A stretch of DNA of 64,000 nt from an uncultured Collinsella sp. (GCA_937925715.1 CALAMG010000017.1:62001-126000); one strand, 5' to 3'. Shown: positions 8,301 to 16,488, counted from the stretch's first letter. Made by a program: numbers and translations. Notes: a model not told the origin generated them from the letters alone.

Positions 8301-9464
8301 ATGTCGGAAAATATTGAGCAGCCGTTGCCCAGCACGTTTGAGGAGTTCAACGAGCAGCGCAAGGCGGCGTTTATTCGCGTTAAGGATTACAAGCAGGCGG
8401 GTAATCGCCTGGTCGGCTTTTTGTGCAGCTATACGCCGCTCGAGATTATCGATGCCGCGGGGGTTGCGAGTGTCGCTCTGTGCGGTACGTCCGATGAGGT
8501 GATTCCCGAGGCCGAGAAGGTGCTGCCGGCAAACCTCTGCCCGCTCATCAAGTCGACCTACGGCTTTGCCTACTCGCAAAAGTGCCCGTTTACGTACTTT
8601 AGCGACATGATCATCGGCGAGACCACCTGCGACGGCAAGAAGAAGATGTACGAGCTGCTCAACGATCTCAAGCGCACGCACATTCTGCATCTTCCGCAGG
8701 GTCGCGATCGCGCCTACGAGCGTGAAGGCTGGTACGAGGAGTGCCGCCTGCTCAAGGAGGAGCTCGAGAACTTCTACGGTATTACGATCACCGATGACGA
8801 CCTTCGTGCTGCCGTTCGTCGCCGCAACCGCTTGCGTGCGGCCCAGCTCGAGATGTTTGCGCTGCAGGCCAACCAGCCGGCGGCCATGAGCGGCGTCGAT
8901 CTGATGAGCACCATGTTTGCCGGTACGTTCAGCTTTGATATCGAGGCCTATACGCAGCAGCTGGAGCAAAAGGTTGCCAAGCTGCGCGAGACCTACGACG
9001 CGGGCGAGCGCCCGGTCGCGGCAGACGCCAAGCGCATTCTGATCACCGGCTGCCCGGTGGGCGGCGTGATCAACAAGATCGGTCGCACCATCGAGTCCAA
9101 CGGCGGCGTGGTCGTGTGCATGGACGACTGCTCGGGCGAGCGCACGGCGGCCATGATGATCGATCCGGAGGCTCCCGACATCCTGCGCTCCATCGCCGAC
9201 CGCTACCTGGACATCAACTGCTCGGTCATGACGCCCAACGACGGTCGTATGGAAAACACGCTGGCTATGTGCGAGAAGTATCATGTCGATGGCGTGGTAG
9301 AGAGCGTGCTACAGGCTTGCCACACCTTCAACGTTGAGAGCGCGCGCATGCAGGAGGCCGTCGAGGGTGCGGGTATTCCGTATATGAAGATCGAGACCGA
9401 CTACAGCAACGGCGACATGGGCCAGATCGAGACGCGCATCGCCGCCTTTATCGAGACCCTGTAG
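8301..9464 (+). CDS. HgdB/double-cubane-type ATP-dependent reductase, paralogue 2
   Basis: A 387-residue paralogue of the preceding gene. Its six conserved Cys are C80 (NLCPLIKS), C95 (KCPF), C110 (TTCDGKKK), C277 (DDCSGE), C307 (INCSVMTPN) and C340 (QACHTF). Spacings of 15 and 15 among the first three and 33 between the last two equal those in paralogue 1, so the two chains may form a heterodimer or two related homodimers. The ATG at 8301 is chosen because TAGGAG lies 5 bases upstream; an upstream in-frame start at 8211 falls inside the hairpin repeat. It is preceded and followed by copies of that repeat. Substrate unknown. Confidence 0.82.
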   Translation: MSENIEQPLPSTFEEFNEQRKAAFIRVKDYKQAGNRLVGFLCSYTPLEIIDAAGVASVALCGTSDEVIPEAEKVLPANLCPLIKSTYGFAYSQKCPFTYFSDMIIGETTCDGKKKMYELLNDLKRTHILHLPQGRDRAYEREGWYEECRLLKEELENFYGITITDDDLRAAVRRRNRLRAAQLEMFALQANQPAAMSGVDLMSTMFAGTFSFDIEAYTQQLEQKVAKLRETYDAGERPVAADAKRILITGCPVGGVINKIGRTIESNGGVVVCMDDCSGERTAAMMIDPEAPDILRSIADRYLDINCSVMTPNDGRMENTLAMCEKYHVDGVVESVLQACHTFNVESARMQEAVEGAGIPYMKIETDYSNGDMGQIETRIAAFIETL

Positions 9465-9470
9465 CTTCCT

Positions 9471-9555
9471 CAGGCACCGGATCTTGCTCCTCAAACCGTC
9501 GCTTGCGTACCCAAAGTACGCTGCGCTCCTCTTTCGGGGCAATCTCCGGCACCTG
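9471..9555 (+). repeat. Intergenic hairpin repeat, family 1, copy 2
   Basis: An 85-base element, about 80% identical by eye to 8175-8258, between paralogue 2 and the activator. The inner GCGTA/TACGC hairpin is perfect here. End stems pair with a compensatory base change relative to copy 1. Confidence 0.7.
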
Positions 9556-9619
9556 AGAAACCTAGAGCTAAGGCGCCTGAACGCGCCGCTACCTTTGATG
9601 TTTAGATTGGGAGAGAGCC

Positions 9620-10384
9620 ATGATAGGGATCGGGATCGATATCGGGTCTACGGCGGCCAAGGCTGCTGTGGTCGACGGGGAGGGTTCGGTGGCGTGGACG
9701 TGCGTGCAGCCAACCGGGTTCTCCTCGGTCGATGCTTCCGAGCGGCTGCGCGAGGCACTGGCAGCGGCTGGCTACGACGTGGCTGCCGACGACGCGCGCG
9801 TGATCGCGACTGGCTACGGCCGTGTCGCCGTGCCCTATGCGCACAAGGTCGTGACCGAGATCACCTGCCACGGCACCGGTGCCGTGCGCCTGTTTGGCGA
9901 TCACGGCACGGTGATTGACGTAGGCGGCCAGGACACCAAGGTCATTCAGCTTAAAAGTGGCCGCGTGGCCAAGTTCGCCATGAACGACAAGTGCGCCGCC
10001 GGCACGGGGCGCTTTTTGGAGATCATGGCCGACCGCCTAGGTATTTCCCAGCAACAGATGGCCGACCTGGCGCGTTCCGGCGAACCCACCAAGATCAGCA
10101 GCATGTGCACCGTGTTTGCCGAAAGCGAGGTCATCAGTCTGATCGGTCGCGGTGAGCCGCGCGAGAACATTGCGCGTGGCGTGATCGAGAGCGTGGTCTC
10201 GCGCGTGGCGACCATGGCCGGGCAGGCCGCGGGCGCCCCGTACTACCTGACCGGTGGCCTGTGCGAGAACGCCTTCGTGGTGGAGCGGTTGGGCGAGCTG
10301 CTGGGGTCGCCGGTGACCACCTCGCCCCAGGCTCGCTTTGCCGGTGCCATCGGCGCGGCGATTCGCGCACAGGCGCTCAATTAA
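9620..10384 (+). CDS. ATP-dependent activator (HgdC/BcrA/BadF family) of the reductases
   Basis: A 254-residue ASKHA-fold ATPase. In this family a homodimer holds one [4Fe-4S] cluster between subunits and uses ATP hydrolysis to drive an electron to very low potential for an HgdB-type partner. The phosphate loop GIDIGSTAAK is at the N-terminus, a second nucleotide motif (DVGGQDTKVI) is near residue 101, and the two expected cluster Cys are C125 (NDKCAAGTGRFLE) and C163 (SSMCTVFAESEV), close to positions 127 and 166 in the characterised HgdC. Its position after both reductase paralogues makes it the natural electron donor for each. Confidence 0.9.
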   Translation: MIGIGIDIGSTAAKAAVVDGEGSVAWTCVQPTGFSSVDASERLREALAAAGYDVAADDARVIATGYGRVAVPYAHKVVTEITCHGTGAVRLFGDHGTVIDVGGQDTKVIQLKSGRVAKFAMNDKCAAGTGRFLEIMADRLGISQQQMADLARSGEPTKISSMCTVFAESEVISLIGRGEPRENIARGVIESVVSRVATMAGQAAGAPYYLTGGLCENAFVVERLGELLGSPVTTSPQARFAGAIGAAIRAQALN

Positions 10385-10454
10385 TGCATCCGCCGCAGGC
10401 TCGCATTCATGCGTATACTGGGAGAAAATGATTGACCGATGAGAGGAGGTATCG

Positions 10455-11504
10455 ATGGCTGACGATCAGATTAAGCTCACGTCTATGACTGCCGCGAGCG
10501 GTTGAGCCGCTAAGTTGGCTCCTGGAGCCCTCGCCCAGGTCCTGGGCGACTTACCTAATGTGCATAACGACAACCTGCTCGTGGGGTTCGATACCTCCGA
10601 CGATGCGAGTGTCTTTCGTGTTGGCAAAAACCTGGGCCTCGTGCAGTCCGTCGACTTCTTCCCGCCGATGGTCGACGATCCCTATCTGTTCGGCCAGATC
10701 GCCGCAGCCAACTCGCTGTCGGATATCTACGCCATGGGCGGGCGGCCGAGCCATGCCATGAACTTGCTGTGCATCCCGAGCTGTCTGGGCGTTGAGGTTG
10801 CCGGTCAGATTCTGGCGGGCGGCGCCGACAAGTGCGTCGAGGCGGGTTGCTCCATCGCGGGCGGCCACACCATCAACGATGACGAGCCCAAGTACGGCCT
10901 GTCCGTGAGCGGTTTTGTGCCACTCGACCGTATGCTCGCCAACAGCGGCGCGCACGTGGGCGATGTTCTGCTGCTGACCAAGGCGATCGGCTCGGGCATC
11001 ATCACCACGGCCATTAAGGGCGAGCTTATCGAGCAGGACGAGGCCGCAGCCATGTTTGACTCGATGCGCGCCCTCAACGAAGCCCCGATCCGTTTGGCCG
11101 AGGGACTCGGGCTTCACGGCTGCACCGACATTACGGGCTTTGGCCTGATCGGGCATGCGTGCGAGATGGCCGAGGGCTCGGGCGTGCAGATTGAGCTTGC
11201 GTCGGGGGCGGTGCCGCTTTTTGATCAGGTGCTCGACATGGCGCGTCTGGGCATTATCCCCGCGGGCTCCTACCGCAACCAGGACTTCTTTGGCCCGCGC
11301 GTGGCGGCCGACGATGACCTGGAACCGGGTATGTTGGATGCGCTGTACGATCCGCAGACCTCGGGTGGTTTGCTTATTGCGGCGCCTGCTGCCGATGTGG
11401 ATGAGCTTGCGCGTCGTTTACATGCCGAGGGGCGCATCGCTGCCGTTGTTGGGCGCGTGTGCGAGGCAGAGCCGGGCGGCCCTGCCGTCCGCGTTGTGCA
11501 TTAA
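10455..11504 (+). CDS. selD: Selenide, water dikinase with selenocysteine at residue 17
   Basis: A 349-residue SelD, which makes selenophosphate from selenide and ATP for tRNA-Sec and other selenium uses. The gene starts at the ATG at 10455 (ribosome site GAGGAGG) and reads through TGA at 10503-10505, codon 17, in the context AASG-U-AAKLAPG. This is the place of the essential Cys17 of E. coli SelD (GAGCGCK), so TGA is read as selenocysteine rather than stop. Downstream sequence folds as two stems: 10517-10529, and 10532-10548 with loop GGTCC. Later motifs AGGHTINDDEPKYGL and DPQTSGGLL are normal SelD. A reading that begins after the TGA would lose the catalytic N-terminus. It follows the activator by 70 bases. 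Confidence 0.94.
10506..10548 (+). promoter_or_regulatory. Candidate SECIS element of selD
   Basis: Just after the Sec codon, GGCTC/GAGCC (10517-10521, 10525-10529) forms one small hairpin, and CGCCCA/TGGGCG (10532-10537, 10543-10548) a second with loop GGTCC. The loop GGTC is shared with the fdhF element of this window. The distance from UGA to this loop is 32 bases, much longer than the 18 in fdhF. Confidence 0.6.
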
Positions 11505-11564
11505 GGAAAACTGTTTATGCGACCGCCTACTGTTCTGGGCGGCCCCTTTCGAAAGGAATTTGCT

Positions 11565-12191
11565 ATGTCTACCAAGATTGAAGTCAATGCCATGGGCGAT
11601 GCCTGCCCGCTGCCCGTCGTCAAGACGCTTAAGGCACTCAAACAGCTTGATGGTGAGGGCGCCGTGGTGACCTCGGTCGACAACGAGACCGCCGTCAAGA
11701 ACATTTCCAAGATGGCACAGGAGAAGGGCTGCACGGCCTCGGTCGAGAAGGTTTCTGACGCCGAGTGGCACGTGACCGTGGCGGCCTCTGGCACCGTTGC
11801 CGTGGCCGATCTCGAGCAAGATGGCGCTGCCTTCTGTGATGCCAGCGCCGGCAAGGGCAAGCTCGTCATTTCCGTCTACACCGACTGCATGGGCCGTGGC
11901 GACGATGAGCTGGGCCACAAGCTCATGAAGGCCTTCATCTTTGCCGTGACGCAGCAGGAGGAGCTGCCCGCGACCATGCTGTTCTACAACGGCGGCGCCA
12001 AGCTCACCGTAGAGGGCTCTCCGGTACTCGACGACCTGAAGGGTCTGGCCGAGCAGGGCGTCGAGATCCTTACCTGTGGCACCTGCCTCGACCACTATGG
12101 CATTAAGGACCAGCTTGCAGTAGGCGAGGTCACCAATATGTACGTGATCGTGGAGAAGATGGAGCAGGCCGTGCGCGTCGTGCGCCCGTAG
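11565..12191 (+). CDS. yedF: Selenium metabolism protein YedF (TusA-like plus DsrE-like)
   Basis: A 208-residue two-domain protein. The N-terminal 75 residues are TusA/SirA-like with the motif DACPLPVVKT holding the sulfur- or selenium-carrying Cys of the CPxP type. The C-terminal half (KLVISVYTDCMGRGDDELG, ILTCGTCLDHYG) is DsrE/F-like with further Cys. YedF proteins occur next to selD in many bacteria and are thought to carry or deliver selenium, though the exact reaction is not established. The ATG at 11565 follows AAAGGA. It lies in a tight run selD-yedF-DUF3343-desulfurase, which supports a common selenium-handling unit. Confidence 0.85.
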   Translation: MSTKIEVNAMGDACPLPVVKTLKALKQLDGEGAVVTSVDNETAVKNISKMAQEKGCTASVEKVSDAEWHVTVAASGTVAVADLEQDGAAFCDASAGKGKLVISVYTDCMGRGDDELGHKLMKAFIFAVTQQEELPATMLFYNGGAKLTVEGSPVLDDLKGLAEQGVEILTCGTCLDHYGIKDQLAVGEVTNMYVIVEKMEQAVRVVRP

Positions 12192-12210
12192 CGTATTGGT
12201 TGGAGTTGCC

Positions 12211-12462
12211 ATGAGGGAGAAGCGCCCGGCGCTTGTCATCACGTTTCCCACCACGGCGGCCGCCATGGGTTGCGAGTCCCTGTGCATTGAGCGCGGCCTT
12301 CCCGGGCGAACGATTCCCGTGCCCGGGGAGGTCGCTGCCGGCTGCGGTCTGGCGTGGAAGGCGTTGCCTGCCGATGAGGAGCTGCTGCGCGGCGAACTTG
12401 CCGCGGCGGGCGTTCCCACCGAGGGCTATACCGTGATCGATATGTGGGAGGTCGTGCGATGA
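12211..12462 (+). CDS. DUF3343 Se/S-carrier-like protein, short form
   Basis: An 83-residue protein with the DUF3343 pattern: FPTTAAAMGCESLC, then GLPGRTIPVPGEV and AAGCGLAWKA. The conserved Cys pair (one in MGCESLC, one in AGCGL) fits a small chalcogen carrier, and Pfam describes the family as putative Se/S carrier. The start at 12211 follows TTGGAG; the stop overlaps the ATG of the cysteine desulfurase (ATGA), implying translational coupling and probably physical partnership. A longer paralogue is encoded at 40098. Confidence 0.82.
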   Translation: MREKRPALVITFPTTAAAMGCESLCIERGLPGRTIPVPGEVAAGCGLAWKALPADEELLRGELAAAGVPTEGYTVIDMWEVVR

Positions 12463-13598
12463 TCTATCTGGATAACGCGGCTACGACCATGCACAAGCCG
12501 CAGACGGTCATCGATGCCGTGACGCAGGCGATGTGCTCGCTTGGCAATGCCGGGCGCGGCGCCACGTCGGGTGCCCTCGATGCCGCTCGTACGATTCACG
12601 CTTGCCGTGCCAAGCTCGCGCGCCTTTTGGGTTGCCCGAGGGCGGACCGTGTGTGCTTTACGCCCAACTCCACGGCGGCGCTCAACACCGCCATCAACGG
12701 GGTGGTGCGCCCCGGCGACCATGTGGTCACAACGGTGCTCGAGCACAACTCCGTGCTGCGTCCGCTCAACCGCCTGGCGGCAGAGCAGGGTGTGACGGTT
12801 GAGCATGCGGGCTGTGATACCAACGGCGTGCTCGACTACGACGAGCTCGAGCGGCTTGTCACGCCCGGTACGCGTGCTGTGGTGGTGACGCACGCCTCCA
12901 ATGTGACCGGCAACGCGGTCGACATTGCGCGCGTGGCGGCCATGGCCCATGCGGCCGGTGCGCTGGTGATCGTCGACGCCTCGCAGTCTGCCGGTACGGC
13001 GCATATCGATATGCAGGCCGTGGGGCTCGACATTGTGTGCTTTACCGGCCACAAGGGGCTCATGGGTCCGCAGGGGACCGGCGGCCTGGCCGTGGCAGAG
13101 GGCATTGACGTGGCGCCGTGGGCCATGGGCGGCACGGGCGTGCACAGTTTCGATGCGTTGCAGCCGCTTGAGTGGCCCACGCGCCTTGAGGCGGGCACGC
13201 TCAACGGCCACGGTATCGCGGGACTTTCTGCCGGCCTCGACTATATCGAGGCCCAGGGTGGGGTCGAGGCGATTGCTGCCCACGAGCGCGCACTCGCTGA
13301 TCGCTTCCTTTCCGGTGTGCGCGAGATTCCGGGGATTAAGCTCTACGGTGCCTTTGACCAGCCGACGCGCTCGGCGATCGTTTCGCTTAACGTGGGAGAT
13401 GTCGACTCTGCCGAGATCTCGGATGCGCTCATGCAAGGGTGGGGGATTGCGACGCGCCCCGGCGCCCATTGCGCTCCGCTCATGCACCGCGCGTTAGGTA
13501 CCGAGCGCCAGGGTGTCGTCCGCTTCTCGTTTGGGTATTTCAACACTACCGAAGAAGTCGACACGGCTATCGATGCTCTGTGCGATTTAGCCTGCTAA
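12459..13598 (+). CDS. Class V aminotransferase / cysteine desulfurase of the selenium operon
   Basis: A 379-residue PLP enzyme. The PLP lysine is K199 in FTGHKGLMGPQG, and the catalytic Cys is probably C338 in RPGAHCAPLMH. The N-terminus MIYLDNAATTMHKP is typical of the desulfurase/selenocysteine lyase branch associated with selD and DUF3343. Cysteine desulfurases release sulfur, or selenium from selenocysteine, as a persulfide or perselenide. Coupling to the carrier-like gene in front suggests it loads that protein. It is followed by a terminator, so it ends the operon. Preference for selenium over sulfur is inference from context. Confidence 0.85.
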   Translation: MIYLDNAATTMHKPQTVIDAVTQAMCSLGNAGRGATSGALDAARTIHACRAKLARLLGCPRADRVCFTPNSTAALNTAINGVVRPGDHVVTTVLEHNSVLRPLNRLAAEQGVTVEHAGCDTNGVLDYDELERLVTPGTRAVVVTHASNVTGNAVDIARVAAMAHAAGALVIVDASQSAGTAHIDMQAVGLDIVCFTGHKGLMGPQGTGGLAVAEGIDVAPWAMGGTGVHSFDALQPLEWPTRLEAGTLNGHGIAGLSAGLDYIEAQGGVEAIAAHERALADRFLSGVREIPGIKLYGAFDQPTRSAIVSLNVGDVDSAEISDALMQGWGIATRPGAHCAPLMHRALGTERQGVVRFSFGYFNTTEEVDTAIDALCDLAC

Positions 13599-13622
13599 AG
13601 CTGCTAGACCGTTTATACTTGC

Positions 13623-13652
13623 GGGACGGGTCTTTTGCCCGTCCCGTTTTTG
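13623..13652 (+). terminator. Intrinsic terminator ending the selenium operon
   Basis: GGGACGGG (13623-13630) pairs with CCCGTCCC around a short loop and is followed by TTTTT. It separates the desulfurase from brnQ. Confidence 0.85.
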
Positions 13653-13674
13653 TTTCGACCCGAAAGGTGTGCCT

Positions 13675-15033
13675 ATGGCCTCATCCGCACCGCGCGGTCT
13701 GCGCTCCGACCATGTCGTTACCGTCGGCATTGCGCTGTTCTCGATGCTCTTTGGCGCCGGTAACCTCATCATTCCGCCATTGCTGGCACTTCAGGCCGGC
13801 ACGGCCACGCCGCTTGCCATGATCGGCTTTTTGATTGCCGCTATCGGTCTGCCTGTTATGGGATTTATCGCCGTCGCGCTCGCCGGCACGGCCCGCGAGC
13901 TGGCTGGGCGCGTGCATCCTAAGTTTGGCGAATTCTTCGTTGCGGCGGTGTATCTGGCCATCGGCCCGTGCCTGGCCATTCCGCGCACAAGCTCTACGGC
14001 CTTCGAGATGCTGGTGCCGCTACTGCCCGAGGGCGTTTCGCTCGGCACGGCTCGCCTGGTGTTTGCCGTTGGCTTCTTTGTCGTCGCGTTTGCGCTCACG
14101 CTGCGTCCGGGCGTTATCACGCGCGTGCTCGGGCGCATTACGGGCCCCGCGCTCATTGCGCTCATCGTGCTGGTCGTGGGTGCTGCCGAGATCTCGCCGC
14201 TGGGACCGGCTGCCGCGCCGCAGACTCCCTACAATGCCGGTGCTACCGTGCAGGGCTTTTTGACCGGTTATCAGACCATGGATCTGCTTGCGTCGCTCGC
14301 CTTCGGCATCATCATCGCCGAGACCATCCACGAGTTGGGTGTTACCGATGACAAGCGCGTGGCCTTTGAGATTTCGCGCTCCGGTGTGATCGCCGGCGTG
14401 CTCATGGCCGTCATCTACTGCGGTTTGGCCCTTGCCGGTATGCAGCTCGGCACCGTGATGTCCGACGCCACCAACGGCGCCGCCATTCTCGCCCGCTCGG
14501 CCTCCATGCACTTTGGGCTTGCCGGCACGGTCGTGGTCTTCGCCATCTTCTTCCTCGCCTGCATGAACGTGTGCATTGGCCTCATTAGTTGCTGCGCGCG
14601 CTATTTCTGTGAGACGTACGTGGTTGAAGGGGGAGCGGAGGCCTCCGAGGAGGCCATGCGCCGCCCCTTCGCGATCCTCGCCTTTGTGTTCGCGGCGTTT
14701 TCGTGCCTGCTCTCCAACGTGGGCCTCGACGTGATCCTCATGTTCTCGGTGCCTATGCTCAACGCCTTGTATCCCGTTGCCATCGTACTGGTACTGATGG
14801 GCCTGGTGCACGGCTTTTGCGACGCTCATCCGCAGGTGTGGGTATGGGTCGGCGGCGTGGTTGCTGTGCAGAGTGTGATCACCTCGGTCCGCGATGCGTT
14901 CTTTGCGGGCGCGTGGCTACCGTTTGATGTTCTTCCGCTGGCGGATATCGGTGCCGCGTGGGCGCCGGTTGCCGTGGCGGCGTTTGTGATCGGTCTGCTC
15001 CACAGCAAGTTTGTCGCACATTCGAGGAGCTAG
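13675..15033 (+). CDS. brnQ: Branched-chain amino acid:cation symporter (LIVCS family)
   Basis: A 452-residue polytopic membrane protein with about 12 hydrophobic segments. The N-terminal stretch VGIALFSMLFGAGNLIIPP is the hallmark of BrnQ/LIVCS transporters, and IGPCLAIPRTSSTAFE near residue 100 is also typical. These import Leu, Ile and Val with Na+ or H+. The ATG at 13675 follows GAAAGG. It is transcribed alone between two terminator or promoter regions. Confidence 0.9.
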   Translation: MASSAPRGLRSDHVVTVGIALFSMLFGAGNLIIPPLLALQAGTATPLAMIGFLIAAIGLPVMGFIAVALAGTARELAGRVHPKFGEFFVAAVYLAIGPCLAIPRTSSTAFEMLVPLLPEGVSLGTARLVFAVGFFVVAFALTLRPGVITRVLGRITGPALIALIVLVVGAAEISPLGPAAAPQTPYNAGATVQGFLTGYQTMDLLASLAFGIIIAETIHELGVTDDKRVAFEISRSGVIAGVLMAVIYCGLALAGMQLGTVMSDATNGAAILARSASMHFGLAGTVVVFAIFFLACMNVCIGLISCCARYFCETYVVEGGAEASEEAMRRPFAILAFVFAAFSCLLSNVGLDVILMFSVPMLNALYPVAIVLVLMGLVHGFCDAHPQVWVWVGGVVAVQSVITSVRDAFFAGAWLPFDVLPLADIGAAWAPVAVAAFVIGLLHSKFVAHSRS

Positions 15034-15044
15034 GGTTTCTGCGC

Positions 15045-15073
15045 TTGCACAGGTGGGGAGTCTCCCCTATAAT
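15045..15073 (+). promoter_or_regulatory. Sigma70-type promoter for tRNA-Pro and tRNA-Gly
   Basis: TTGCAC (15045-15050), a 17-base spacer and TATAAT (15068-15073), about 50 bases upstream of tRNA-Pro. The spacer contains a GGGGAG/CTCCCC inverted repeat. Confidence 0.75.
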
Positions 15074-15124
15074 TTCCTTCGCTTTGGGACACGCAAGGTT
15101 TAGACCTTAGCTGCTCAACACCTT

Positions 15125-15201
15125 CGGGACGTGGCGCAGTTTGGTAGCGCGCCTGCTTTGGGAGCAGGATGTCGCAGGTTCAAATCCTGTCGTCCCGACC
15201 A
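15125..15201 (+). tRNA. tRNA-Pro (anticodon TGG)
   Basis: Acceptor CGGGACG pairs with CGTCCCG; the anticodon loop TTTGGGA lies between CCTGC and GCAGG; the T-loop is GTTCAAATC and the 3' CCA is encoded. Confidence 0.95.
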
Positions 15202-15207
15202 TATCTT

Positions 15208-15281
15208 GCGGGCGTAGTTCAATGGTAGAACCCCAGCCTTCCAAGCTGATGACGCGGGTTCGATTCCCGTCGCCCGCTCCA
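15208..15281 (+). tRNA. tRNA-Gly (anticodon TCC)
   Basis: Acceptor GCGGGCG pairs with CGCCCGC; the anticodon loop CTTCCAA gives TCC; T-loop GGTTCGATTCC; 3' CCA is encoded. It lies 6 bases after tRNA-Pro. Confidence 0.95.
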
Positions 15282-15293
15282 TAGGATATCTTT

Positions 15294-15329
15294 AACGGCT
15301 TTGGCTCCTTTTGGTGCCAGAGCCGTTTT
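15294..15329 (+). terminator. Terminator after the tRNA pair
   Basis: AACGGCTTTGGC pairs with GCCAGAGCCGTT (11 of 12) and is followed by TTTTC. Confidence 0.8.
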
Positions 15330-15362
15330 CATATACATGCCGGGGACCCCACATCCCCTCCT

Positions 15363-15430
15363 AAGTTGCGGTGAAATAGTTCCTGGATGGCCGCAAAAGC
15401 TGTTATCCAGGAACTATTTCACCGCAACTT
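15363..15430. repeat. Hairpin repeat family 2 (TTGCGGTG), copy 1
   Basis: A perfect 26-bp inverted repeat (15363-15388 with 15405-15430) beginning AAGTTGCGGTGAAATAG and enclosing 16 bases. One of five copies in the window. Together with copy 2 it brackets the AbiEi-like gene. Confidence 0.85.
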
Positions 15431-15492
15431 ATTGAGGCCGAGCGGGCTGGGTCGATGATGGGTTCTGTTGTCGAGAAGATGAGGACAGCCGG

Positions 15493-16488
15493 TCAGGAGT
15501 CTGCGTAGGGTTTTGTGGTTGGTATACCGTAGCCGCGCATCATGGAGCCGAACGCTTTGACATCGTAGGTGTCTGAGAGCTTGAAATGAATGACGTTGTG
15601 GCCCATGGCACGCAGGTTCGTGTCGCGCATGAGGGCAGCTCGATAGGTTTTTGCCGCAGTATGTTCCGGATCATTTTGGGCATCGTCCTCAAACTTGCCT
15701 AGTCCATGCAGCTCAGCCAGCATCCAAGAGCCGTTTGGCATCTGCCAGCCGTAATCTGCCAAATAATAGCCGGCGTTTCCCGGTCGAGTGATTTCAACCT
15801 GAAGTTCGGGAGCGGCAACTCCCGCCAGAATCATTGCCGCCCGTGCTTCGGATTCTCCACCGTTATCCGATCTGCCATCCATGTGTTCAAAAACGTCAAA
15901 TGCGCGCGCGATGCCGTGCAGTCCGCGGCAGTTCCTTTGTGCATATGCACGCAATTCTTCACGCTCGACACCGTACTCACGAGCCAACCCGTCGACATAG
16001 CCTAGTGCATATCGAAAAGCGTTAGTTCGGGCGATGTCGACCACCGTGCGATATGGATTCGTTAACGTAAAAGGACCGAGCTGCCATACGTCGCCCGGCC
16101 GCCAGCGTCGGTATTCAACGAATTCGTACATATCGCGTCTGGTGGAACGCGGCAACAGCACTTGCACCTTGTCGAGAAGCGAATATGCAGAACCGATGCC
16201 ATAGAGCAGTGCCGCCGTTGCTCCACAAAACACGGCATTCGGTTCAACGACCGCAATAGCGGATGCCAATTGAAAGATGCGATCTTCGACGCCGAGGTCA
16301 TTCCAATACGCGGGATCAGCGTAGACATGGTTGTAGAGTCGAATAATCATCTCTTTTTGCATGAGCGCGTAGGCACAGCGTTCATCCCATTTTTTGGTAG
16401 CTACAAACAGGTGCCCGCCATGATGGGCCTCGAATAACCGGAAGAACAGCTCTAATTGCGGTTTGGTACAGCGTTTATCATGACTCAT
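15493..16488 (-). CDS. AbiEi-antitoxin-like / nuclease-fold hypothetical protein
   Basis: About 331 residues. The N-terminal half resembles AbiEi-type transcriptional regulators: a winged-helix-like start, then EDRIFQLASAI, NAVFCGATAALLYGIG and a later LTNPYRTVVDIART, a pattern common in abortive-infection antitoxins. The C-terminal part (ESEARAAMILAG, PGNAGYYLADYGW, then LAELHG and KTYRAALMRDTNLRAMGHNVIHF) resembles the small endonuclease-like domain often joined to it (DUF559-like). An upstream ATG at 16500 is possible but lacks a ribosome site; the ATG at 16488 follows GGGG. No partner toxin is adjacent. It sits alone between two family-2 hairpins, so a horizontally acquired defence or orphan gene is plausible. 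Function not established. Confidence 0.55.
   Translation of the reverse strand: MSHDKRCTKPQLELFFRLFEAHHGGHLFVATKKWDERCAYALMQKEMIIRLYNHVYADPAYWNDLGVEDRIFQLASAIAVVEPNAVFCGATAALLYGIGSAYSLLDKVQVLLPRSTRRDMYEFVEYRRWRPGDVWQLGPFTLTNPYRTVVDIARTNAFRYALGYVDGLAREYGVEREELRAYAQRNCRGLHGIARAFDVFEHMDGRSDNGGESEARAAMILAGVAAPELQVEITRPGNAGYYLADYGWQMPNGSWMLAELHGLGKFEDDAQNDPEHTAAKTYRAALMRDTNLRAMGHNVIHFKLSDTYDVKAFGSMMRGYGIPTTKPYADS

Noticed and set aside
7101..9284. 727-codon open frame on the - strand opposite the reductase genes
   Set aside because: It is antisense to two conserved genes and arises from high GC codon bias; the translation has no recognisable domain.
6867..10384. Conventional 2-hydroxyglutaryl-CoA or phenyllactyl-CoA dehydratase pathway
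   Set aside because: No CoA-transferase, acyl-CoA dehydrogenase or 2-hydroxyacid dehydrogenase gene is adjacent, and both chains keep six Cys.
10503..10505. Short selD starting after the TGA
   Set aside because: This would remove the catalytic residue and glycine-rich N-terminus; the upstream ATG at 10455 has a strong ribosome site and TGA replaces the essential Cys17.
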